From DASRWT01 sp963748485 (GTDB taxonomy: Bacteria; Methylomirabilota; Methylomirabilia; Rokubacteriales; CSP1-6): a stretch of 64,000 nt of DNA. Under the pieces are notes generated by a model. It was not told the origin of the DNA, did no database searches, and saw nothing but the letters and a program-made list of their open reading frames with translations. Position numbers and translations under genes: made by a program. The DNA lies in contig CAVVJF010000019.1 of assembly GCA_963748485.1 (NCBI GenBank), positions 124,001 through 188,000 of the forward strand, given 5' to 3'. Below are positions 58,840-64,000 of the stretch, one piece after another (positions within the stretch are counted from its first letter, which is position 1; the number at the start of each line of letters is the position of its first letter).

Positions 58840-59180
58840 ACGGGCTCCACCTCGCAGATCGTGAGCTGCTCGAGGACCGGCCCCATTGGCTCCCACACCG
58901 CCATGACCTCGGGCGTTTGATGCGCGATATCGGACGCGCCGCCGTCCTTCCACTGGAAGTACTCGATGAACGCGTCCTGCTCCTTGCGGATGTCGTACGC
59001 CTTCCACACGCGGAACGGCTCCTTGGTGACGAGGCCGACCTTCCGCAGCGCGGGCTCGTGCTTCTGGATCAGCGCGAGCAGCTCGGCCTCTTTTCCCTTC
59101 TTCGGAACGTACGTGACGATGTTCGCAACGGGCGCCGCGGGGTTCGCGCGCTTGCGCTGGTGGTGGTGCTTCTCTTCCAT
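58836..59180 (-). CDS. Antibiotic biosynthesis monooxygenase-type protein
   Basis: A 114-residue ABM-fold protein: NIVTYVPKKGKEAELLALIQKHEPALRKVGLVTKEPFRVWKAYDIRKEQDAFIEYFQWKDGGASDIAHQTPEVMAVWEPMGPVLEQLTICEVEPV. The N-terminal EEKHHHQRKRANPAA is a basic/His-rich stretch. The ATG at 59180 has AGAGGTG upstream; the ORF reading further upstream has no support. The role is unknown; similar small dimeric proteins oxidise or bind aromatic compounds. Confidence 0.85.
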   Translation of the reverse strand: MEEKHHHQRKRANPAAPVANIVTYVPKKGKEAELLALIQKHEPALRKVGLVTKEPFRVWKAYDIRKEQDAFIEYFQWKDGGASDIAHQTPEVMAVWEPMGPVLEQLTICEVEPV

Positions 59181-59203
59181 GTGGTCACCTCTGTCTCGGC
59201 AGG

Positions 59204-59242
59204 ATATATACTTAGCCACCACGATAACATAATATACCTAAG
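59204..59242 (-). promoter_or_regulatory. AT-rich promoter with direct repeats, probable ArsR operator
   Basis: In a GC-rich window this stretch is notably AT-rich. Read on the plus strand, ATATATACTTA (59204-59214) and ATAATATACCTAA (59230-59242) are near-repeats of ATATAC-TA about 26 nt apart, 24 to 62 nt before the monooxygenase start. They could be the -10 region and operators for the ArsR regulator. Confidence 0.5.
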
Positions 59243-59327
59243 ACGATTAGCTAATTAGCTTACCGAGGGCCGTGGGCTCCGAGCCCTTCGAGTCAAAGTC
59301 GAGTCCAATTGGGCTCACCAGCGGCGG

Positions 59328-59948
59328 TCATGGCTCGTCCGGCAGGAGGCGATCGTCAGCGTGGGCGCCCAGGCCTTGCGCGTAGCGCCGCATCGCCTCG
59401 GCCATCACCTGCGGGCGCGTCTTGCCCGCCGTCTCCACGCCGAACACCTGGCGCATGAAGCCTACCTTGTTCAACTCCTCGTGCACCTGCGGGGCCTGTT
59501 CCGGCGGATATATTTTTCCCGGCCGGCCGATCGCGATGAAGCCGATGGGCACGAACGCGCCCTCCGCCAAGTCCGTCTCGATGTGCACCATGCCGCCCAG
59601 GGCCACCACGCAGGCCGGGCCCAGCCGCGCGCCGTTGAACACCATGGCCCCGGTGGCGATGAAGGAGCCCGCGCCGATCGCGCAGCCGCTCAGATGCGCC
59701 TGGGGCCCCACCAGCACGTGATCCCCCAACGTCAGCGGCCAGCGGCCGGCGGCGCGGAGGACCGCGTGCTCCATGACAACGCACTCGCGCCCCACGGTGA
59801 GGGGCTCTCGCCCCTCCGCCGTGAGCACGGCGCCATGAAGGATCCGCGCGCCGGCACCAATGTGCACATCACCGGAGACGACGGCGGTGGGCGCTACCCA
59901 GGCGGTGGGGTCGATGGTGGGACGGCGGCCGCGATGTTCCACTCGCAT
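59328..59948 (-). CDS. Gamma-carbonic anhydrase-like hexapeptide protein
   Basis: A 206-residue left-handed beta-helix protein: PTAWVAPTAVVSGDVHIGAGARILHGAVLTAEGREPLTVGRECVVMEHAVLRAAGRWPLTLGDHVLVGPQAHLSGCAIGAGSFIATGAMVFNGARLGPACVVALGGMVHIETDL. Turns of the hexapeptide repeat are plain; H at MEHAV, H at PQAHLSG and perhaps a third resemble the zinc positions of gamma carbonic anhydrases. It could be one, or an acyltransferase relative. A GGAGG site lies before the ATG at 59948. Confidence 0.88.
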   Translation of the reverse strand: MRVEHRGRRPTIDPTAWVAPTAVVSGDVHIGAGARILHGAVLTAEGREPLTVGRECVVMEHAVLRAAGRWPLTLGDHVLVGPQAHLSGCAIGAGSFIATGAMVFNGARLGPACVVALGGMVHIETDLAEGAFVPIGFIAIGRPGKIYPPEQAPQVHEELNKVGFMRQVFGVETAGKTRPQVMAEAMRRYAQGLGAHADDRLLPDEP

Positions 59949-60077
59949 CGGTTGGGTACCTCCGTGGACGGGACGATAGCAAACTCCAGCCCCCGATTTG
60001 ACCCAGCGACGCATGATTTTCAAGGAACTTCAGGCTGCGGGTTTTAGTCACATGCCGTCGCAGGAGGGGCTGAGAGG

Positions 60078-60182
60078 ATGAAGCCGGCGACGCTGGTCGC
60101 TGCGATCCTCTTCTGGCTCATCGCCAACTCGGCTACCATAACGACGACTCCCACGGTTCCGTTTAGTCTACGCACGCTATGA
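60078..60182 (+). CDS. Possible 34-residue membrane peptide
   Basis: An ATG with AGGAGG upstream begins MKPATLVAAILFWLIANSAT and reads 34 codons to a TGA that overlaps the end of the converging sigma factor gene. The first 18 residues could form a membrane helix or signal. It may be a small protein or a truncated gene start. Confidence 0.3.
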   Translation: MKPATLVAAILFWLIANSATITTTPTVPFSLRTL

Positions 60183-61053
60183 GTTCCGCTCCTTCCATGG
60201 CGTAGCGCGCGAAACGGAAGTCTCGAATATCGACGACGCTATCCTCCTCCCAGTTCAAGAGCACACAGTACCCTGGCCTTCCGAGCAAATCGTTCGGATC
60301 GAACACGAGTATCGCCGGCCGCCTGTCAACGAATCCGGGAACGAAATGCCAGTCGTCAACGAGCGAGTACTTATGAACGTACCCCTCGACCTCCCCTCGG
60401 CCCTTCCCCCGAAGCCTGTTCACCAGGTCGAGCCGGACATCGTCGGCAAGCATGTTGCGCACCGCGTTGAAGTCGCGCGCGTTGAAGCGCTCGACGAAGG
60501 CTCTCAGGCGCGAGCGCTCAGGCTCCGCCAACACGGGAGGAGGAAGGTCGTCAGGCTTCCGCGCCAGCTCGCGAAGGCGCAGGCGACCGCGCTGCAGGGC
60601 TGCCTTGACGGCTGGAATGCTGCCACCCATGACGTCGGCAACCTCCTCTACTGAGTGACCGAGCACGTCCCGCAGGATCACAGAACTGCGCTGGCTCACC
60701 GGAAGTCGCATGAAGGTCCGAAGGCTGGCTTCCGCAATCTGACGATCGTGCACGGGGTCTCCTGGGTCGGCCAACATCTCCAAGTCCCCATCGGAGCGAG
60801 CTGCGTCATGGCGACTGCGGCGCCGCAGAAAGTCCAGCGCGGCGTTGTGAGCGATTCGAAACAACCAGCCTCCGGGATTGGCGATCGTCGCAGTCTGGGG
60901 CAGAGCCTCGATCGCCTTCAAGAGCGTGTCCTGGACCACGTCCTCCGCATCAATCACTGAGCCGGTCATCCGCGCGCAGTACCTGTGCAGCTTTGGCCGC
61001 AACTCGGCGAGTTGCCGTTCGAAATCACCGTGACTTGTGGCCCCATCGGACAT
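60163..61053 (-). CDS. ECF sigma factor with SnoaL-like C-terminal domain (ECF41-like)
   Basis: A 296-residue sigma factor. Region 2 is DFERQLAELRPKLHRYCARMTGSVIDAEDVVQDTLLKAIEALPQ, region 4 is LPVSQRSSVILRDVLGHSVEEVADVMGGSIPAVKAALQRGRLRL, and residues 185-296 form a SnoaL/NTF2-like domain (SRLRAFVERFNARDFNAVRNMLADDVRLDLVNRL) which in such sigma factors adjusts activity. No anti-sigma is adjacent, as usual for this type. It diverges from an SDR gene. The ATG at 61053 has GGAGAG upstream. Confidence 0.92.
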   Translation of the reverse strand: MSDGATSHGDFERQLAELRPKLHRYCARMTGSVIDAEDVVQDTLLKAIEALPQTATIANPGGWLFRIAHNAALDFLRRRSRHDAARSDGDLEMLADPGDPVHDRQIAEASLRTFMRLPVSQRSSVILRDVLGHSVEEVADVMGGSIPAVKAALQRGRLRLRELARKPDDLPPPVLAEPERSRLRAFVERFNARDFNAVRNMLADDVRLDLVNRLRGKGRGEVEGYVHKYSLVDDWHFVPGFVDRRPAILVFDPNDLLGRPGYCVLLNWEEDSVVDIRDFRFARYAMEGAELIACVD

Positions 61054-61203
61054 AGCGCTCTCCAAGCCCTACACCCTATAGACGTTTGGGACGGCCGAGA
61101 GGAATCGGCAGACGAGTTTTTTTGTCCAGGTTCCTTTCGGCCCCGTCGTTCGTCCCAGTGATAGGCGTCGTCGAGTGTGGCGAGGCCGGAAGGAGGGCAC
61201 CTG

Positions 61204-61956
61204 ATGGGAACGCTGCAAGACGAACGTATAGTGGTCACCGGCGGCAGCCGCGGGCTGGGGTTGGGTATCGTCGAGGCGCTCCTGGCGCGCGGCGCGCAGG
61301 TGACCGCGGTCGCACGCGATCCCGCCCGGCTCGCCGAAGTCGAGCGGCTGGGCGCGGCCGCTAGGACTGGCGACGTGACCGATCCTGCCCTGATGGGCGC
61401 GGTCGTCGCCGACGTCAAGCCGTCGGTCCTGATCCTGAACGCCGGGGCAACACCCTTCATGGCGCCGATCGACGAGCAATCCTGGGACGCGTTCACGGCC
61501 GTGTGGGACACGGACGTAAAGGCGGGCCTCTATGGCATCCAGGCGGCGCTGAAGGCACCGTTGGCGTACGGCGCCCGCGTGCTGATAGCGTCTAGTGGCG
61601 CCGCCATCGCGGGAAACCCGCTGTCGGGCGGGTATGCCGGCGCCAAGCGGATGCTCTGGATCATGGCCCACTACGCGAACGGCCTCGCCACCGAGCGGGG
61701 GCTCGGCATTCACTTCCAGGTTCTGGTTCCGCAGCAGATCGTCGGCGAGACGGCGCTCGGTCACCAGGCCGCCAGGGCCGGGGCTCGACGCAGGGGCGTC
61801 TCGATCGAAGCGTTCCTCGCCGAACGGTATGGCTCGCCACTCTCGCCTCGGGAGTACGGCGAGCATGTCGTGACGCTTCTGACCGATCCGCGCTACGCGA
61901 CGGGTGTCGCCTACGGCTTCAAGGGCGACACCGGCATCACCGCGCTGGACGGCTGA
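61204..61956 (+). CDS. Short-chain dehydrogenase/reductase
   Basis: A 250-residue classical SDR: VVTGGSRGLGLGIVEALLARGAQVTAVARD is the NAD(P)-binding motif, LILNAGATPFMAP the NAG motif near residue 82 and LIASSGAAIAGNPLSGGYAGAKRML the Ser-Tyr-Lys active site near residues 130-155. It should oxidise or reduce a small alcohol or ketone. A strong GGAAGGAGGG site precedes the ATG. It is divergent from the ECF sigma gene and may be its target. Confidence 0.94.
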   Translation: MGTLQDERIVVTGGSRGLGLGIVEALLARGAQVTAVARDPARLAEVERLGAAARTGDVTDPALMGAVVADVKPSVLILNAGATPFMAPIDEQSWDAFTAVWDTDVKAGLYGIQAALKAPLAYGARVLIASSGAAIAGNPLSGGYAGAKRMLWIMAHYANGLATERGLGIHFQVLVPQQIVGETALGHQAARAGARRRGVSIEAFLAERYGSPLSPREYGEHVVTLLTDPRYATGVAYGFKGDTGITALDG

Positions 61957-61992
61957 TCGACGCGGACTGTTGGCACCCATAGCTCCACCAAA

Positions 61993-62040
61993 TCCAGTTG
62001 TCGATCTCGGATGCCGCTGTTCGACTTATCGGTGGGAGGC
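61993..62040 (+). repeat. Dispersed stem-loop repeat, copy C
   Basis: Core GTCGA at 62000-62004 and TCGAC at 62021-62025, 26 nt, inner CGG-ATG-CCG able to pair; flanks TCCAGTT and GGTGGGAGG. It lies between the SDR stop and a DinB gene that starts 62 nt after the core. Confidence 0.85.
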
Positions 62041-62086
62041 ACACGACGGTCCGAAGGACCAAAACCACTAGATAGAGGAGAACAGC

Positions 62087-62566
62087 ATGGGAGCAAAGGG
62101 CGAAGCGCTTGCGAAGCAGTTCGAGGCCAAGGCTCAGGAGGCCGCCACCGTGCTCGAGAAGCTGAGCGATGGGGACTGGAAGAAGGTGACCGAAGCGGAG
62201 AAGTGGTCCGTCGGCGTGACCGCGCATCATCTGGCGACCTCGTATGAGCGGGTCCCCGACGTTGCCACGGGGCTCGCGGCCGGGCAATCGTTCGGCAACT
62301 TCACAAGGAAGGTCCTCGACGAGGGGAACGCCCAGCACGCGAAGGATTTCGCCGGTTGCACCAAGGAGGAGACGCTCGCGCTCCATCGGAAGGGCACCGC
62401 GAAGGCCGCTGCCGCGGTCCGCGGGTTCAGCGACGCGCAGCTGGAGACGAGGGGGGTCCTCTTCACGGACGCGCCGCCGATGACGGTGGAGCAGCTGATC
62501 ATGGGGGCCCTCATCAACCACACCGACGAACACTACGGCAGCATCCGGAAGACGGTAGGCAAGTAA
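62087..62566 (+). CDS. DinB-family protein, copy 2
   Basis: A 159-residue DinB-fold protein almost identical to that at 57845 (differences G, S and A for A, P and T). The metal-binding His residues and the length are the same. A GAGGAG site precedes the ATG. Unlike the other copies, it is not followed by the downstream repeat; the next gene starts 12 nt after its stop. Confidence 0.9.
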   Translation: MGAKGEALAKQFEAKAQEAATVLEKLSDGDWKKVTEAEKWSVGVTAHHLATSYERVPDVATGLAAGQSFGNFTRKVLDEGNAQHAKDFAGCTKEETLALHRKGTAKAAAAVRGFSDAQLETRGVLFTDAPPMTVEQLIMGALINHTDEHYGSIRKTVGK

Positions 62567-62578
62567 TCGGAGAAAGCT

Positions 62579-63004
62579 ATGACCATCACTCCGGCAATCC
62601 GAGAGCTCATAGATTCAGGTCCGCTTGCTCATGTGACGACACTCAATACGGACGGGAGCCCGCAGGTCTCCGTGGTGTGGGTTGGCGTCGATGGCGACGA
62701 GTTCGTCACGGGGCACCTGGGCGAATGGCAAAAGATCAGGAATCTTCAGAAAGACCCGCGCGTCGCCCTCTCCCTACTCGGCCGGGGGAAGAACGCCATG
62801 GGCCTCCAAGAGTATCTCGTCGTCTACGGCAAGGCCCGAATCACCGAGGGGGGCGCGGTAGAACTCCTTCAGCGGCTCGCTCGCATCTATCTGGGCCCCG
62901 ACGTCGACTTTCCTCCCGAATCGCTCCGCAAACCAGGCTTCATCGCACACATCACGCCGGCACGCTACGCCGGAATCGGCCCCTGGCAGCCCCGGCAGCG
63001 CTAG
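62579..63004 (+). CDS. PPOX-class F420-dependent oxidoreductase
   Basis: A 141-residue split-barrel flavin/deazaflavin protein: LAHVTTLNTDGSPQVSVVWVGVDGDEFVTGHLGEWQKIRNLQKDPRVALSLLGRGKNAMGLQEYLVVYGKARITEGGAVELLQRLARIYLGPDVDFPP. The pattern is that of PPOX-class enzymes using F420. It may reduce a quinone or other small compound. It follows the DinB gene by 12 nt, implying one message. Confidence 0.92.
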   Translation: MTITPAIRELIDSGPLAHVTTLNTDGSPQVSVVWVGVDGDEFVTGHLGEWQKIRNLQKDPRVALSLLGRGKNAMGLQEYLVVYGKARITEGGAVELLQRLARIYLGPDVDFPPESLRKPGFIAHITPARYAGIGPWQPRQR

Positions 63005-63015
63005 AGGAGGCTTTC

Positions 63016-63408
63016 ATGCCAGACTCCCCTCAGATCGCTGTCGTCCGTCGGCTCTACGACGCGCGCGGCAACCCGGACATCATCGGGCAGGTGCTGGCCC
63101 CGGACGTCCGCTGGGAAGTCGTCGAGGGCTTTCCGTACGGCGGTGTCTACGTTGGCCTCGACGACGTAGTCCGCAACTTCTTTGGCCGTCTCTTCCAGGA
63201 CTGCGAGAACTTCGTCGCCGTGGGCTCCGAGTTCCTCGAGTCCGGCGACCGCGTCATCGCGCTGGGGACCTACCGCGGCCGGGCGAAGGCCACCGGGAAG
63301 GACTTCACCGCCCAGTTTGCTCATGTGTGGACCCTGCAAGGCGGCAAGATCGTGCGCCTGCAGCAGTGCGCCGATACGGTGCAGCTTACTCGGGCAATGG
63401 CCCACTAG
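63016..63408 (+). CDS. SnoaL/NTF2-like protein
   Basis: A 130-residue small alpha/beta barrel protein: IAVVRRLYDARGNPDIIGQVLAPDVRWEVVEGFPYGGVYVGLDDVVRNFFGRLFQ and SGDRVIALGTYRGRAKATGKDFTAQFAHVWTLQGGKIVRLQQCADTVQL, the standard SnoaL-like pattern. Possible roles are isomerase, cyclase or ligand binding. An AGAGGAGG site precedes the ATG and 11 nt separate it from the PPOX gene. Confidence 0.9.
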   Translation: MPDSPQIAVVRRLYDARGNPDIIGQVLAPDVRWEVVEGFPYGGVYVGLDDVVRNFFGRLFQDCENFVAVGSEFLESGDRVIALGTYRGRAKATGKDFTAQFAHVWTLQGGKIVRLQQCADTVQLTRAMAH

Positions 63409-63421
63409 ACAACTGACGACG

Positions 63422-64000
63422 CTACGTCTTGTCGAGGAAGTTGCGAATGGCGGCCACAGTGGCGGCCGGCTGCTCTTCCATCAGCCAATGCCCCGAGTCC
63501 GGGATGACCGTCGAGCTCACATCCGTCGCGACGAAGCGCAGGAGATCGGCCATGGCCGCGCCGAATGATTGGGCGGCCCCGATCGCCAACACGGGCATCG
63601 CGAGCTTGCCCTTGGCCGCAAACGCCTTGTTGTCGACCGCATCCTGCTGAAAGGCCGCGAACTGATTGAACGCGGAACGCATGGCGCCCGGTCGCGCGTA
63701 GAGGTCAGCGTAGTGCTGACGCGTCGCCTCATCGATCGCCTTCGGATTGGCGGAGAGCTCGTTCCAAAAGCGGTCGAGGTAAATGCGCTCTCGGCCTTCG
63801 ACCAGACGCTCGACATCAGGTCCACGGAAATTGAAATGCCACAACGACGGGCTTCGGGTGATCTCGTCCCACGGCCCGATGCCTGGAAGTGGAGCATCCA
63901 TAACCACGAACCGGATGACACGTTCTGGGTATTGCGCAGCAAACGCGAACCCGACCATGTTTCCGATATCGTGGCTGACAACGTCGGCCTTCTGAATCCT
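63422..64000 (-). CDS. Alpha/beta hydrolase (epoxide hydrolase/dehalogenase type), partial
   Basis: The last 192 residues of an alpha/beta hydrolase that runs off the right edge. The nucleophile motif reads VVSHDIGNMVGFAFAAQYPERV with D as nucleophile; VVMDAPLPGIGPW follows, then a cap region and the C-terminal catalytic H in VIPDSGHWLMEEQP. It would cleave an epoxide, haloacid or similar. It converges with the SnoaL-like gene. Confidence 0.92.
   Translation of the reverse strand, partial: RIQKADVVSHDIGNMVGFAFAAQYPERVIRFVVMDAPLPGIGPWDEITRSPSLWHFNFRGPDVERLVEGRERIYLDRFWNELSANPKAIDEATRQHYADLYARPGAMRSAFNQFAAFQQDAVDNKAFAAKGKLAMPVLAIGAAQSFGAAMADLLRFVATDVSSTVIPDSGHWLMEEQPAATVAAIRNFLDKT

Noticed and set aside
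26923..62040. Integron attC sites or gene cassettes
   Set aside because: The dispersed 26-nt element has no GTTRRRY core sites and no integrase gene is present; genes lie on both sides without a uniform array.
1..64000. CRISPR array
   Set aside because: No regularly spaced short direct repeats and no cas gene were seen; the repeats present are dispersed over tens of kilobases.
1..64000. tRNA or rRNA genes
   Set aside because: No cloverleaf-like segments with a TTCGA arm and CCA-type acceptor, or rRNA-like conserved stretches, were recognised in the gaps.

Overview
The window is about 64 kb of high-GC DNA, packed with genes and with short, often overlapping intergenic gaps. It suggests a soil or sediment bacterium of the kind seen in metagenome assemblies. 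F420-type enzymes (a deazaflavin-dependent nitroreductase and a PPOX protein), a BTAD-type activator, molybdenum hydroxylases, ECF sigma factors, pyrophosphate-type phosphofructokinase and a likely selenoprotein fit Candidatus Rokubacteria (Methylomirabilota) or a similar lineage. That assignment is inference. No rRNA, tRNA, CRISPR array or transposase was found.

Layout. 1-3.1 kb: a partial response regulator, then methyltransferases and membrane proteins in a tightly overlapping run. 3.1-11.5 kb: a frameshifted membrane protein, an SbmA-like ABC exporter, a periplasmic FKBP isomerase with a HesB-like protein, GH15 glucoamylase/trehalase, DUF899, DUF2182 and DUF1440 proteins. 11.8-15.2 kb: a very large BTAD-AAA-TPR activator. 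15.5-17.2 kb: a compositionally distinct three-gene cassette (two tail-anchored proteins and a Cys-rich protein) preceded by a perfect hairpin. 17.2-19.5 kb: a LysR regulator divergent from an ABC substrate-binding protein. 19.5-25.6 kb: sugar metabolism (two GH13 enzymes, pyrophosphate-type phosphofructokinase) around a BrnT/BrnA toxin-antitoxin pair. 25.7-34.8 kb: an MFS carrier, a repeat-flanked DinB remnant, a RibD-like reductase, a SigK-like sigma/anti-sigma pair divergent from a di-haem peroxidase, an HxlR regulator, a metallo-beta-lactamase hydrolase and an epoxide hydrolase. 34.9-45.3 kb: two molybdenum hydroxylase systems on either side of rpiA and a TetR-controlled operon carrying the selenoprotein candidate. 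45.4-56.7 kb: small VOC, DoxX and 2TM proteins, a flavin monooxygenase, two class III nucleotidyl cyclases, a questin oxidase-like protein with an MFS exporter, and LysR and HxlR regulators. 56.8-64 kb: an EamA exporter, two nearly identical DinB genes, an ArsR/monooxygenase pair, an ECF sigma with a SnoaL tail, an SDR, an F420-type PPOX protein and a partial hydrolase.

Main unusual signals. (1) An in-frame TGA at the active-site cysteine position of a redoxin (39382-39384), followed at the right distance by a 6-bp hairpin with a GGUCU loop, the signature of a bacterial selenocysteine insertion element. A rhodanese-like gene at 48654 has a second in-frame TGA where homologues have Cys. (2) A dispersed 26-nt element, GTCGA-N16-TCGAC, at five intergenic sites just upstream of genes, three of them in front of DinB copies. 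(3) A symmetrical pair of ECF promoters between the sigma operon and the peroxidase. (4) Two tandem TetR-type operators 21 bp apart. (5) The low-GC three-gene cassette at 15.6-17.2 kb.

Several genes have single-base frameshifts (3.57, 34.57 and 40.02 kb) or a nonsense codon (41.79 kb). These may be sequencing errors or real decay, and the sequence alone cannot tell which.
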